Assembly: GCA_019828595.1 (NCBI GenBank)
Contig: JAHQRK010000004.1
Location: 3,906,001-3,970,000 of the forward strand
Direction: 5' to 3'
Length of the DNA: 64,000 bases
DNA from: Aphanomyces cochlioides
Taxonomy: Eukaryota; Oomycota; Saprolegniomycetes; Saprolegniales; Verrucalvaceae
This document shows, in pieces, positions 1 through 11,403 of the stretch. Under the pieces are notes generated by a model, which saw only the letters and a list, made by a program, of their open reading frames with translations, ran no database searches and was not told where the DNA came from. The number at the start of each line of letters is the position of its first letter. The stretch's first letter is position 1. The position numbers were made by a program, and so were the translations under genes.

Positions 1-1982
1 CCATCTGCGGATCGATGCATGCCATCGGATGAAGCTGACTTCTTGCCAAATTTCTGGCGGAGGCGGCTCCTTCGATTCGAACTTGGCGGCGTTGTGCGTT
101 GTCCAAATATAGTGAAGGTTGGAAGCACACAGAAGAGCCCAGAGCACAAACAGTATGTCTTGAAGCTGGCTACCGCGTTCGTTGACTTGAAAGCGGTCGA
201 TGTTGGTGATGGCAGTCCAATCGAAATTGACACCGAAGCATCGCCAAGCGGTCGCGTGAAAACGCCAAAGGGGATACACGCGAGAGCAGGTGTGGAAGGC
301 GTGGTGTTGGTTCTCCGGTGCGTCGCAATTGGTATAGACACAGCAAATTACGTCTGGCTGCTGAGGTTGCAAGTAGAACAAGCGCGAGTTGACAGGCAGC
401 ATGTTGAACAACAGTCGAAACCAAACGTCGCCATGGAGGGGAGGCGGCCAACGGCATGTTTTGCGGATGAGTCGCACGTAGGTCGCAATATCTTGTTGCT
501 CGACGCGGGACGATGTCGCCACTGGGTGCGGTTTTCCATCCGAAGGGGCGTGATGCGCCAAACGTGATACGAGTCGCTTGGGCCAACGCTCGAAGGATAG
601 CAATTGATCTTTGAAAAGTGCCTTGAAAGGGTGACTTGTTGTATCGATATCGGTCAAAGCAGTTCCAGTTCGAACGCCAGACGTGCGGAGGACTTGGTCG
701 AATATCTTGGTGAGGTGGCTATAAACTTGACCAGCACGTTCGGGTGCTGCAAATCCCATCGCGCCGTTCGCTTGTAACGTCACTTGTGCCGCACGGTTGT
801 TGGATGACAGTCGATCAATAAACGCAGCTCTTGTAGGCCATGTCCCTTGCCGTGTCAAGAAGTCTTTGAGACAGTGGAAACCGTTTTGAGACGCATGTCT
901 ACACCATCGACGACACAGAGCAGTCTTCACGACATTTGATGTAGCACCCGCAGGACCAACTTGCAGAGCGGGGTAGGATGTCAGCCACACGGGGAGGTTC
1001 AAAAGTTCTTCGAGGCTTGGTGGCGAAGCGGTTCGCTTGGCCATAGGTGTGGCGGCCCATTGATGCCAAATGTCGTGCCAAAGAGGATGCAGCTCCCACA
1101 AAAACAACCACTTGGAGCTGTGGTTGGGGAAGTACGTGAGAAAGTCGAACGGGTGGGTGTCGCGATACAGCTTGTTCATGACACGGGAAAATTGTCTCTT
1201 GACAAGCAACTTCCATGGGGCAAATGTGTTGGGTGAATTGGGCTGCATCAAGAGTTGGAGCCGCAGCAGTCGCTGAGTCCGAAGCTTCGAAGCCACATGC
1301 GGAATACCGAGGCCGAGTTTTTGATCGAACTGCCACTTGCGGCAAATAGTTGAGCGATGATGGTCGGTGATTTGCGTCTTCCGACCAAGGATGTACTTGT
1401 TGACCATTCTTTGCCAAACGGCAACCATCGTTGGAGGCACATACACTGCAGCCGTGACATGCCATAACAACGACAACAACATGGTCGATACGATGAGTTT
1501 GCGGCCTTGGATGGTTCGCGCACGACTTCCCCACGTTTGAAACGCAGCCAGAAACTTGTCGTTCAGTTGCTGGACTTGAAAATCGCGCGGCAGTCGGTGG
1601 CCAAAGAGAATACCAAGGTATTTCACTGGCTTCTCGCTCGGCAAGACGTTCAAGAGGCCACCATCGTCGATGTCTTCGATATCGAGATTGTTGTTGAGCG
1701 CCAAAGTCATGCACTTGGCAACGTTGAGACGAGCTCCAGACACAGAGCAAAAGTCTTCGACAATTGCCATTTGCTCGACCGCCGCTTGGAGGGATGACGA
1801 GAGTAGAGTCGTGTCGTCGGCAAAGTAGATGCTCGTCAGTGAGTCTCCATTTGGAAGGGGAATACCAAAATCAGGAGATCCGCGTAGCATTTCGCCGAGT
1901 GGCTCGAGGTAAAGTACGAAGAGCATGCACGATAGGGGGCAACCTTGCTTGACTCCGCGGGTAGGCCGTATGGTAGGGCCAA
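1..1982 (-). mobile_element. A1: family A tRNA-targeted non-LTR retrotransposon, cut by window edge
   Basis: Family A element read on the minus strand; its 3' end lies beyond the left window edge. Its 5' truncation point, just after the bases GGGCCAA on the plus strand, is identical to that of A3 and A5, so the three are copies of one insertion spread by segmental duplication. The right boundary is followed by a 14-bp tRNA stub (1983-1996) and then element A2. Confidence 0.93.
1..1982 (-). CDS. Family A ORF2, 5'-truncated and running off the window
   Basis: Open frame for the C-terminal half of the family A reverse transcriptase protein, matching about residues 679 onward of the 1,384-aa ORF2 at 26531-30685. 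It enters within the RT domain, contains the catalytic YFADD motif, and continues through the thumb and linker toward the C-terminal CCHC-type finger. No stop is met before the window edge. There is no genuine start, because the upstream endonuclease and half of the RT were lost at insertion. It is not expected to make an active protein. Confidence 0.85.
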
Positions 1983-1996
1983 GCCGCGATAGCTCA
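1983..1996 (+). repeat. 14-bp tRNA-Phe stub (target-site duplication); one of 15
   Basis: GCCGCGATAGCTCA, identical to tRNA-Phe nt 1-14, is the target-site duplication left at the 3' end of each element. The other stubs are at 4392-4405, 6686-6699, 9095-9108, 11390-11403, 13799-13812, 18333-18346, 26360-26373, 44927-44940, 50624-50637, 52779-52792, 53064-53077, 54942-54955, 56840-56853 and 56985-56998. Each is followed directly by an element 3' end (CTGCAATGGGG for A, ATGTCAATGGGG for B, GTGTACAATCG for C, plus-strand reading). The stub keeps only the first half of the A box and no B box, so it should not be a tRNA gene. Confidence 0.97.
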
Positions 1997-3267
1997 CTGC
2001 AATGGGGAGGTATATTAATAGACTTTCAATATCTACTAATACTAATATTGCCTACTAACGGCTCATCCCACTTCCAAATGCTTCAGCAGATTTTCTACTT
2101 TGGGCTTTGGAGTACAGCGATTTTTGACTTGTTGAATAAATACTTGGGGCTTGTTAATTTGGGGCTGAAGGTTGGAGCGCGAGCAAAGTCGGGTACTTGG
2201 CTACCAGTGGGCGATAGACAGGTTGTCTATGCAAAGTATTGATTGCTGAAATTGCTTCCACTCGTTGAGGGCTGTCAACTTCTTGGAGGCGAAGCCATCT
2301 GCGGATCGATGCATGCCATCGGATGAAGCTGACTTCTTGCCAAATTTCTGGCGGAGGCGGCTCCTTCGATTCGAACTTGGCGGCGTTGTGCGTTGTCCAA
2401 ATATAGTGAAGGTTGGAAGCACACAGAAGAGCCCAGAGCACAAACAGTATGTCTTGAAGCTGGCTACCGCGTTCGTTGACTTGAAAGCGGTCGATGTTGG
2501 TGATGGCAGTCCAATCGAAATTGACACCGAAGCATCGCCAAGCGGTCGCGTGAAAACGCCAAAGGGGATACACGCGAGAGCAGGTGTGGAAGGCGTGGTG
2601 TTGGTTCTCCGGTGCGTCGCAATTGGTATAGACACAGCAAATTACGTCTGGCTGCTGAGGTTGCAAGTAGAACAAGCGCGAGTTGACAGGCAGCATGTTG
2701 AACAACAGTCGAAACCAAACGTCGCCATGGAGGGGAGGCGGCCAACGGCATGTTTTGCGGATGAGTCGCACGTAGGTCGCAATATCTTGTTGCTCGACGC
2801 GGGACGATGTCGCCACTGGGTGCGGTTTTCCATCCGAAGGGGCGTGATGCGCCAAACGTGATACGAGTCGCTTGGGCCAACGCTCGAAGGATAGCAATTG
2901 ATCTTTGAAAAGTGCCTTGAAAGGGTGACTTGTTGTATCGATATCGGTCAAAGCAGTTCCAGTTCGAACGCCAGACGTGCGGAGGACTTGGTCGAATATC
3001 TTGGTGAGGTGGCTATAAACTTGACCAGCACGTTCGGGTGCTGCAAATCCCATCGCGCCGTTCGCTTGTAACGTCACTTGTGCCGCACGGTTGTTGGATG
3101 ACAGTCGATCAATAAACGCAGCTCTTGTAGGCCATGTCCCTTGCCGTGTCAAGAAGTCTTTGAGGCAGTGGAAACCGTTTTGAGACGCATGTCTACACCA
3201 TCGACGACACAGAGCAGTCTTCACGACATTTGATGTAGCACCCGCAGGACCAACTTGCAGAGCGGGT
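1997..3267 (-). mobile_element. A2: family A element, 1,271 bp, 5'-truncated
   Basis: The 3' end abuts stub 1983-1996 and the 5' end abuts the complete tRNA-Phe at 3268. The same truncation point occurs in A4 and A6. At the 5' junction one T that matches neither the element nor the target separates element sequence from the tRNA. Its position next to the tRNA suggests it landed after A1, in the tRNA that A1 had regenerated. Confidence 0.95.
2154..3267 (-). CDS. Family A ORF2, C-terminal fragment
   Basis: Open to the truncation point. It encodes about the last 370 residues of family A ORF2, including the CCHC-type finger (Cys-Val-Tyr-Thr-Asn-Cys, then His and Cys) and the Trp-rich C-terminus. 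There is no RT or endonuclease domain, so this is a dead remnant. The 157 nt between its stop and the stub are the family A 3' UTR. Confidence 0.85.

Positions 3268-3274
<7 letters not shown>

Positions 3275-3286
<12 letters not shown>
3275..3286 (+). promoter_or_regulatory. Pol III A box, containing the retrotransposon insertion point
   Basis: TAGCTCAGTTGG matches the TRGCNNARNNGG A-box consensus. All elements in the window enter between its seventh and eighth bases (A14/G15 of the tRNA; here 3281/3282). The equivalent site sits at +7 to +18 of every tRNA copy. Confidence 0.9.
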
Positions 3287-3315
<29 letters not shown>

Positions 3316-3318
3316 ACT

Positions 3319-3329
3319 GGTTCGATCCC
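3319..3329 (+). promoter_or_regulatory. Pol III B box
   Basis: GGTTCGATCCC in the T arm, fitting the GGTTCGANNCC consensus. Present at +51 to +61 of every intact copy. The copy at 25237 lacks one C here. Confidence 0.9.
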
Positions 3330-3343
3330 GGTTCGTGGCATTG

Positions 3344-3347
3344 TTTT
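3344..3347 (+). terminator. Pol III terminator (T4)
   Basis: A run of four T beginning 4 nt after the tRNA 3' end (context TTGTTTTC). The same run follows each of the 26 tRNA copies at the same distance. Confidence 0.88.
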
Positions 3348-4405
3348 CACCACCACGCCTGCTTTTTCATTCACAACATCGCACCCTTCTTTTACACCAC
3401 GGAGCGCACTTACACGCGCACACACTAACACATTGGACTTGTCCATTTCATTCACAACTCACACACCAACATAACCATGGACTGCACCTTTTACACTGCC
3501 ATTCAAATTGCAAAGACAAAACACAGCATCCACGCACAGAATGCGATGCCATACATTCCTCCAAAGTCTCACGCCCAAGCTTGTCTCGCTCCTCTCTCAA
3601 CGATCGAATGAAGCACAACTCATTCTCATGTCTTACTCTCGACAGCACACACAACCAAAATGGCGTCTAAGCAAGACGTTGATGTTTTCAGCGACAATAC
3701 ACATTACAAGGCGATGGCTTCCTTCAGGACAGCACACACTTAACAATCATACGCGGAGGAGTTCCATCATGTAGAGGCCATGCATCATATGCTGGACGTC
3801 GTATCGTGTTCTCTTCAAAGAGCTATGAATAGAAAGAATGACCCATCCAATGCATGTGAAAGTTGCACGTAATGTGGAGCAAGCATACGTTGTCCACACT
3901 GATTCAAGTTCGACGAGGAGAATACTCTATGCTCCAAAAAGTGCTCTTTTGACGACTTCTCGAGGCGAGGGACAATGACCCTCGATTTCTGTCAATATTC
4001 CGATCTCATTCGAATCCCTCCTGTGGATAGTTCTTTCAACCACACATCGTTTGCTTTCTGAGCTACAAGACTCTAGATATTACTGTAGGATGAGTTTTTA
4101 TGTCATTGCTTTAAAGTATATGTCATAGCATGGGAATCGCCAGAAGAAAGGACCATGACGTGGTTAGCGAAGCATGGGCAGACGAGTGTATTCCCTGTGA
4201 TGTGGAAATGAAACGGGATACTTTGTAGTATGGGATGTCAGTTAGTTGACAATGGTGTGTTTGAGTGTGCGTGTTGTTGCATAAGCTGAAGGAGGTAGTG
4301 TTCAGGGTGTATGGGAGGTGTTGTCAGGTGTGTGTATGTGTGTGGAAGAGGACGTGCGAGTGTGTGTGCATGGTCCTATGGAAGCATATACGCCGCGATA
4401 GCTCA

Positions 4406-6685
4406 CTGCAATGGGGAGGTATATTAATAGACTTTCAATATCTACTAATACTAATATTGCCTACTAACGGCTCATCCCACTTCCAAATGCTTCAGCAGAT
4501 TTTCTACTTTGGGCTTTGGAGTACAGCGATTTTTGACTTGTTGAATAAATACTTGGGGCTTGTTAATTTGGGGCTGAAGGTTGGAGCGCGAGCAAAGTCG
4601 GGTACTTGGCTACCAGTGGGCGATAGACAGGTTGTCTATGCAAAGTATTGATTGCTGAAATTGCTTCCACTCGTTGAGGGCTGTCAACTTCTTGGAGGCG
4701 AAGCCATCTGCGGATCGATGCATGCCATCGGATGAAGCTGACTTCTTGCCAAATTTCTGGCGGAGGCGGCTTCTTCGATTCGAACTTGGCGGCGTTGTGC
4801 GTTGTCCAAATATAGTGAAGGTTGGAAGCACACAGAAGAGCCCAGAGCACAAACAGTATGTCTTGAAGCTGGCTACCGCGTTCGTTGACTTGAAAGCGGT
4901 CGATGTTGGTGATGGCAGTCCAATCGAAATTGACACCGAAGCATCGCCAAGCGGTCGCGTGAAAACGCCAAAGGGGATACACGCGAGAGCAGGTGTGGAA
5001 GGCGTGGTGTTGGTTCTCCGGTGCGTCGCAATTGGTATAGACACAGCAAATTACGTCTGGCTGCTGAGGTTGCAAGTAGAACAAGCGCGAGTTGACAGGC
5101 AGCATGTTGAACAACAGTCGAAACCAAACGTCGCCATGGAGGGGAGGCGGCCAACGGCATGTTTTGCGGATGAGTCGCACGTAGGTCGCAATATCTTGTT
5201 GCTCGACGCGGGACGATGTCGCCACTGGGTGCGGTTTTCCATCCGAAGGGGCGTGATGCGCCAAACGTGATACGAGTCGCTTGGGCCAACGCTCGAAGGA
5301 TAGCAATTGATCTTTGAAAAGTGCCTTGAAAGGGTGACTTGTTGTATCGATATCGGTCAAAGCAGTTCCAGTTCGAACGCCAGACGTGCGGAGGACTTGG
5401 TCGAATATCTTGGTGAGGTGGCTATAAACTTGACCAGCACGTTCGGGTGCTGCAAATCCCATCGCGCCGTTCGCTTGTAACGTCACTTGTGCCGCACGGT
5501 TGTTGGATGACAGTCGATCAATAAACGCAGCTCTTGTAGGCCATGTCCCTTGCCGTGTCAAGAAGTCTTTGAGGCAGTGGAAACCGTTTTGAGACGCATG
5601 TCTACACCATCGACGACACAGAGCAGTCTTCACGACATTTGATGTAGCACCCGCAGGACCAACTTGCAGAGCGGGGTAGGATGTCAGCCACACGGGGAGG
5701 TTCAAAAGTTCTTCGAGGCTTGGTGGCGAAGCGGTTCGCTTGGCCATAGGTGTGGCGGCCCATTGATGCCAAATGTCGTGCCAAAGAGGATGCAGCTCCC
5801 ACAAAAACAACCACTTGGAGCTGTGGTTGGGGAAGTACGTGAGAAAGTCGAACGGGTGGGTGTCGCGATACAGCTTGTTCATGACACGGGAAAATTGTCT
5901 CTTGACAAGCAACTTCCATGGGGCAAATGTGTTGGGTGAATTGGGCTGCATCAAGAGTTGGAGCCGCAGCAGTCGCTGAGTCCGAAGCTTCGAAGCCACA
6001 TGCGGAATACCGAGGCCGAGTTTTTGATCGAACTGCCACTTGCGGCAAATAGTTGAGCGATGATGGTCGGTGATTTGCGTCTTCCGACCAAGGATGTACT
6101 TGTTGACCATTCTTTGCCAAACGGCAACCATCGTTGGAGGCACATACACTGCAGCCGTGACATGCCATAACAACGACAACAACATGGTCGATACGATGAG
6201 TTTGCGGCCTTGGATGGTTCGCGCACGACTTCCCCACGTTTGAAACGCAGCCAGAAACTTGTCGTTCAGTTGCTGGACTTGAAAATCGCGCGGCAGTCGG
6301 TGGCCAAAGAGAATACCAAGGTATTTCACTGGCTTCTCGCTCGGCAAGACGTTCAAGAGGCCACCATCGTCGATGTCTTCGATATCGAGATTGTTGTTGA
6401 GCGCCAAAGTCATGCACTTGGCAACGTTGAGACGAGCTCCAGACACAGAGCAAAAGTCTTCGACAATTGCCATTTGCTCGACCGCCGCTTGGAGGGATGA
6501 CGAGAGTAGAGTCGTGTCGTCGGCAAAGTAGATGCTCGTCAGTGAGTCTCCATTTGGAAGGGGAATACCAAAATCAGGAGATCCGCGTAGCATTTCGCCG
6601 AGTGGCTCGAGGTAAAGTACGAAGAGCATGCACGATAGGGGGCAACCTTGCTTGACTCCGCGGGTAGGCCGTATGGTAGGGCCAA
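4406..6685 (-). mobile_element. A3: family A element, 2,280 bp, 5'-truncated
   Basis: Preceded by stub 4392-4405 and followed by stub 6686-6699 and A4. The truncation point is the same as in A1 and A5. One base (G) at the 5' junction could belong to either element or target. It shares a C-to-T variant (a Glu-to-Lys change near the C-terminus of ORF2) with A7. Confidence 0.95.
4563..6685 (-). CDS. Family A ORF2, C-terminal half
   Basis: The frame is open from the truncation point; the first ATG, at 6629, gives 688 aa. It holds the second half of the RT domain (YFADDTTLL, then KYLGILFG), the long Trp-rich linker and the CCHC-type finger. The endonuclease and RT motifs such as LDFSKAYD and the first part of the fingers are missing, so it cannot be active by itself. 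No frameshift was seen. Confidence 0.87.
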
Positions 6686-6699
6686 GCCGCGATAGCTCA

Positions 6700-7970
6700 C
6701 TGCAATGGGGAGGTATATTAATAGACTTTCAATATCTACTAATACTAATATTGCCTACTAACGGCTCATCCCACTTCCAAATGCTTCAGCAGATTTTCTA
6801 CTTTGGGCTTTGGAGTACAGCGATTTTTGACTTGTTGAATAAATACTTGGGGCTTGTTAATTTGGGGCTGAAGGTTGGAGCGCGAGCAAAGTCGGGTACT
6901 TGGCTACCAGTGGGCGATAGACAGGTTGTCTATGCAAAGTATTGATTGCTGAAATTGCTTCCACTCGTTGAGGGCTGTCAACTTCTTGGAGGCGAAGCCA
7001 TCTGCGGATCGATGCATGCCATCGGATGAAGCTGACTTCTTGCCAAATTTCTGGCGGAGGCGGCTCCTTCGATTCGAACTTGGCGGCGTTGTGCGTTGTC
7101 CAAATATAGTGAAGGTTGGAAGCACACAGAAGAGCCCAGAGCACAAACAGTATGTCTTGAAGCTGGCTACCGCGTTCGTTGACTTGAAAGCGGTCGATGT
7201 TGGTGATGGCAGTCCAATCGAAATTGACACCGAAGCATCGCCAAGCGGTCGCGTGAAAACGCCAAAGGGGATACACGCGAGAGCAGGTGTGGAAGGCGTG
7301 GTGTTGGTTCTCCGGTGCGTCGCAATTGGTATAGACACAGCAAATTACGTCTGGCTGCTGAGGTTGCAAGTAGAACAAGCGCGAGTTGACAGGCAGCATG
7401 TTGAACAACAGTCGAAACCAAACGTCGCCATGGAGGGGAGGCGGCCAACGGCATGTTTTGCGGATGAGTCGCACGTAGGTCGCAATATCTTGTTGCTCGA
7501 CGCGGGACGATGTCGCCACTGGGTGCGGTTTTCCATCCGAAGGGGCGTGATGCGCCAAACGTGATACGAGTCGCTTGGGCCAACGCTCGAAGGATAGCAA
7601 TTGATCTTTGAAAAGTGCCTTGAAAGGGTGACTTGTTGTATCGATATCGGTCAAAGCAGTTCCAGTTCGAACGCCAGACGTGCGGAGGACTTGGTCGAAT
7701 ATCTTGGTGAGGTGGCTATAAACTTGACCAGCACGTTCGGGTGCTGCAAATCCCATCGCGCCGTTCGCTTGTAACGTCACTTGTGCCGCACGGTTGTTGG
7801 ATGACAGTCGATCAATAAACGCAGCTCTTGTAGGCCATGTCCCTTGCCGTGTCAAGAAGTCTTTGAGGCAGTGGAAACCGTTTTGAGACGCATGTCTACA
7901 CCATCGACGACACAGAGCAGTCTTCACGACATTTGATGTAGCACCCGCAGGACCAACTTGCAGAGCGGGT
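6700..7970 (-). mobile_element. A4: family A element, 1,271 bp
   Basis: Duplicate of A2, with the same ends and the same extra T at the 5' junction. Flanked by stub 6686-6699 and tRNA 7971. Confidence 0.95.
6857..7970 (-). CDS. Family A ORF2, C-terminal fragment
   Basis: The predicted protein matches the A2 fragment: finger and C-terminal tail only, without catalytic domains. Non-functional remnant. Confidence 0.85.
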
Positions 7971-8018
<48 letters not shown>

Positions 8019-8043
8019 ACTGGTTCGATCCCGGTTCGTGGCA
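7971..8043 (+). tRNA. tRNA-Phe(GAA): tRNA-Phe (GAA)
   Basis: Canonical 73-nt sequence; 5' flank is the end of A4. First gene of the second full 4.7-kb repeat. Confidence 0.98.
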
Positions 8044-9094
8044 TTGTTTTCACCACCACGCCTGCTTTTTCATTCACAACATCGCACCCTTCTTTTACAC
8101 CACGGAGCGCACTTACACGCGCACACACTAACACATTGGACTTGTCCATTTCATTCACAACTCACACACCAACATAACCATGGACTGCACCTTTTACACT
8201 GCCATTCAAATTGCAAAGACAAAACACAGCATCCACGCACAGAATGCGATGCCATACATTCCTCCAAAGTCTCACGCCCAAGCTTGTCTCGCTCCTCTCT
8301 CAACGATCGAATGAAGCACAACTCATTCTCATGTCTTACTCTCGACAGCACACACAACCAAAATGGCGTCTAAGCAAGACGTTGATGTTTTCAGCGACAA
8401 TACACATTACAAGGCGATGGCTTCCTTCAGGACAGCACACACTTAACAATCATACGCGGAGGAGTTCCATCATGTAGAGGCCATGCATCATATGCTGGAC
8501 GTCGTATCGTGTTCTCTTCAAAGAGCTATGAATAGAAAGAATGACCCATCCAATGCATGTGAAAGTTGCACGTAATGTGGAGCAAGCATACGTTGTCCAC
8601 ACTGATTCAAGTTCGACGAGGAGAATACTCTATGCTCCAAAAAGTGCTCTTTTGACGACTTCTCGAGGCGAGGGACAATGACCCTCGATTTCTGTCAATA
8701 TTCCGATCTCATTCGAATCCCTCCTGTGGATAGTTCTTTCAACCACACATCGTTTGCTTTCTGAGCTACAAGACTCTAGATATTACTGTAGGATGAGTTT
8801 TTATGTCATTGCTTTAAAGTATATGTCATAGCATGGGAATCGCCAGAAGAAAGGACCATGACGTGGTTAGCGAAGCATGGGCAGACGAGTGTATTCCCTG
8901 TGATGTGGAAATGAAACGGGATACTTTGTAGTATGGGATGTCAGTTAGTTGACAATGGTGTGTTTGAGTGTGCGTGTTGTTGCATAAGCTGAAGGAGGTA
9001 GTGTTCAGGGTGTATGGGAGGTGTTGTCAGGTGTGTGTATGTGTGTGGAAGAGGACGTGCGAGTGTGTGTGCATGGTCCTATGGAAGCATATAC
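7971..9094 (+). repeat. tRNA-Phe array unit (1,124 bp)
   Basis: Matches the unit at 3268, including the T variant at 8542. Ends at stub 9095-9108. Confidence 0.95.
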
Positions 9095-9108
9095 GCCGCG
9101 ATAGCTCA

Positions 9109-11389
9109 CTGCAATGGGGAGGTATATTAATAGACTTTCAATATCTACTAATACTAATATTGCCTACTAACGGCTCATCCCACTTCCAAATGCTTCAGCA
9201 GATTTTCTACCTTGGGCTTTGGAGTACAGCGATTTTTGACTTTTGAATAAATACTTGGGGCTTGTTAATTTGGGGTTGAAGGTTGGAGCGCGAGCAAAGT
9301 CGGGTACTTGGCTACCAGTGGGCGATAGACAGGTTGTCTATGCAAAGTATTGATTGCTGAAATTGCTTCCACTCGTTGAGGGCTGTCAACTTCTTGGAGG
9401 CGAAGCCATCTGCGGATCGATGCATGCCATCGGATGAAGCTGACTTCTTGCCAAATTTCTGGCGGAGGCGGCTCCTTCGATTCGAACTTGGCGGCGTTGT
9501 GCGTTGTCCAAATATAGTGAAGGTTGGAAGCACACAGAAGAGCCCAGAGCACAAACAGTATGTCTTGAAGCTGGCTACCGCGTTCGTTGACTTGAAAGCG
9601 GTCGATGTTGGTGATGGCAGTCCAATCGAAATTGACACCGAAGCATCGCCAAGCGGTCGCGTGAAAACGCCAAAGGGGATACACGCGAGAGCAGGTGTGG
9701 AAGGCGTGGTGTTGGTTCTCCGGTGCGTCGCAATTGGTATAGACACAGCAAATTACGTCTGGCTGCTGAGGTTGCAAGTAGAACAAGCGCGAGTTGACAG
9801 GCAGCATGTTGAACAACAGTCGAAACCAAACGTCGCCATGGAGGGGAGGCGGCCAACGGCATGTTTTGCGGATGAGTCGCACGTAGGTCGCAATATCTTG
9901 TTGCTCGACGCGGGACGATGTCGCCACTGGGTGCGGTTTTCCATCCGAAGGGGCGTGATGCGCCAAACGTGATACGAGTCGCTTGGGCCAACGCTCGAAG
10001 GATAGCAATTGATCTTTGAAAAGTGCCTTGAAAGGGTGACTTGTTGTATCGATATCGGTCAAAGCAGTTCCAGTTCGAACGCCAGACGTGCGGAGGACTT
10101 GGTCGAATATCTTGGTGAGGTGGCTATAAACTTGACCAGCACGTTCGGGTGCTGCAAATCCCATCGCGCCGTTCGCTTGTAACGTCACTTGTGCCGCACG
10201 GTTGTTGGATGACAGTCGATCAATAAACGCAGCTCTTGTAGGCCATGTCCCTTGCCGTGTCAAGAAGTCTTTGAGACAGTGGAAACCGTTTTGAGACACG
10301 CATGTCTACACCATCGACGACACAGAGCAGTCTTCACGACATTTGATGTAGCACCCGCAGGACCAACTTGCAGAGCGGGGTAGGATGTCAGCCACACGGG
10401 GAGGTTCAAAAGTTCTTCGAGGCTTGGTGGCGAAGCGGTTCGCTTGGCCATAGGTGTGGCGGCCCATTGATGCCAAATGTCGTGCCAAAGAGGATGCAGC
10501 TCCCACAAAAACAACCACTTGGAGCTGTGGTTGGGGAAGTACGTGAGAAAGTCGAACGGGTGGGTGTCGCGATACAGCTTGTTCATGACACGGGAAAATT
10601 GTCTCTTGACAAGCAACTTCCATGGGGCAAATGTGTTGGGTGAATTGGGCTGCATCAAGAGTTGGAGCCGCAGCAGTCGCTGAGTCCGAAGCTTCGAAGC
10701 CACATGCGGAATACCGAGGCCGAGTTTTTGATCGAACTGCCACTTGCGGCAAATAGTTGAGCGATGATGGTCGGTGATTTGCGTCTTCCGACCAAGGATG
10801 TACTTGTTGACCATTCTTTGCCAAACGGCAACCATCGTTGGAGGCACATACACTGCAGCCGTGACATGCCATAACAACGACAACAACATGGTCGATACGA
10901 TGAGTTTGCGGCCTTGGATGGTTCGCGCACGACTTCCCCACGTTTGAAACGCAGCCAGAAACTTGTCGTTCAGTTGCTGGACTTGAAAATCGCGCGGCAG
11001 TCGGTGGCCAAAGAGAATACCAAGGTATTTCACTGGCTTCTCGCTCGGCAAGACGTTCAAGAGGCCACCATCGTCGATGTCTTCGATATCGAGATTGTTG
11101 TTGAGCGCCAAAGTCATGCACTTGGCAACGTTGAGACGAGCTCCAGACACAGAGCAAAAGTCTTCGACAATTGCCATTTGCTCGACCGCCGCTTGGAGGG
11201 ATGACGAGAGTAGAGTCGTGTCGTCGGCAAAGTAGATGCTCGTCAGTGAGTCTCCATTTGGAAGGGGAATACCAAAATCAGGAGATCCGCGTAGCATTTC
11301 GCCGAGTGGCTCGAGGTAAAGTACGAAGAGCATGCACGATAGGGGGCAACCTTGCTTGACTCCGCGGGTAGGCCGTATGGTAGGGCCAA
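9109..11389 (-). mobile_element. A5: family A element, 2,281 bp
   Basis: Duplicate of A1/A3 with private changes: a G lost near 9241 in the 3' UTR and two extra bases near 10297. Flanked by stubs 9095-9108 and 11390-11403. Confidence 0.94.
9265..11389 (-). pseudogene. Family A ORF2 fragment with a frameshift
   Basis: 5'-truncated like A3, and also broken by a 2-nt insertion around 10295-10298, where A3 has GAGACGCATG. The frame is divided into a part covering the RT end and linker (10260-11389) and a C-terminal finger part (9265-10299). The break is private to this copy, so it arose after the block was duplicated. Confidence 0.88.
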
Positions 11390-11403
11390 GCCGCGATAGC
11401 TCA

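Larger units (their letters stand above)
3268..3340 (+). tRNA. tRNA-Phe(GAA): tRNA-Phe (GAA), canonical copy
   Basis: A 73-nt cloverleaf. The acceptor is GCCGCGA/TCGTGGC with one G-U pair and discriminator A. The D arm is GCTC/GAGC. The anticodon stem is TCAGA/TCTGA with loop CTGAAGA, giving anticodon GAA. The variable loop is AGGTC and the T arm is ACTGG/CCGGT with loop TTCGATC. There is no intron and no encoded CCA. Internal Pol III promoter: A box TAGCTCAGTTGG (nt 8-19) and B box GGTTCGATCCC (nt 52-62). Its usual upstream flank (CATATAC) is replaced by the 5' end of A2. It delivers phenylalanine to UUC/UUU codons. Confidence 0.98.
3268..4391 (+). repeat. tRNA-Phe array unit (1,124 bp) inside the 4.7-kb repeat
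   Basis: tRNA-Phe plus 1,051 bp of spacer. This unit and those at 7971 and 12675 share a T at unit offset 571 (3839, 8542, 13246) where other units have C, marking common descent. The spacer holds no recognised gene. It does have a pyrimidine/CA-rich stretch with TTTCATTCACAACTC (3446-3460), a 44-codon ORF (3477-3611), a 27-codon ORF in good start context (3660-3743) and a GT-rich tract near 4330-4370. Confidence 0.95.
3268..7970. repeat. Higher-order repeat, full copy 1 (4,703 bp)
   Basis: Composite of array unit (3268-4391), stub, A3 (4406-6685), stub and A4 (6700-7970). It is repeated as 7971-12674, and positions 1-3267 are the right-hand part of a preceding copy. Shared truncation points and a shared spacer variant show duplication of the whole block, not repeated insertion. 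Confidence 0.93.

Noticed and set aside
899..1750. 283-codon minus-strand frame overlapping ORF2 in every A copy
   Set aside because: A shadow frame of the RT-linker region; the true frame carries the conserved motifs.
2265..2861. Plus-strand 198-codon open frame, repeated with each A element
   Set aside because: It lies antisense to ORF2 and recurs only because the element recurs. It has no recognisable domain or upstream signals.
3335..3774. Several 60-111 codon open frames at the start of each spacer, some reading through the tRNA
   Set aside because: They overlap each other on both strands, include the tRNA sequence, and have biased composition from CA/CT-rich DNA.
4320..4380. GT-rich tract before each tRNA as a regulatory element
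   Set aside because: Low-complexity DNA with no recognisable site. tRNAs whose upstream flank is replaced by elements remain unaltered in sequence, so no requirement is shown.
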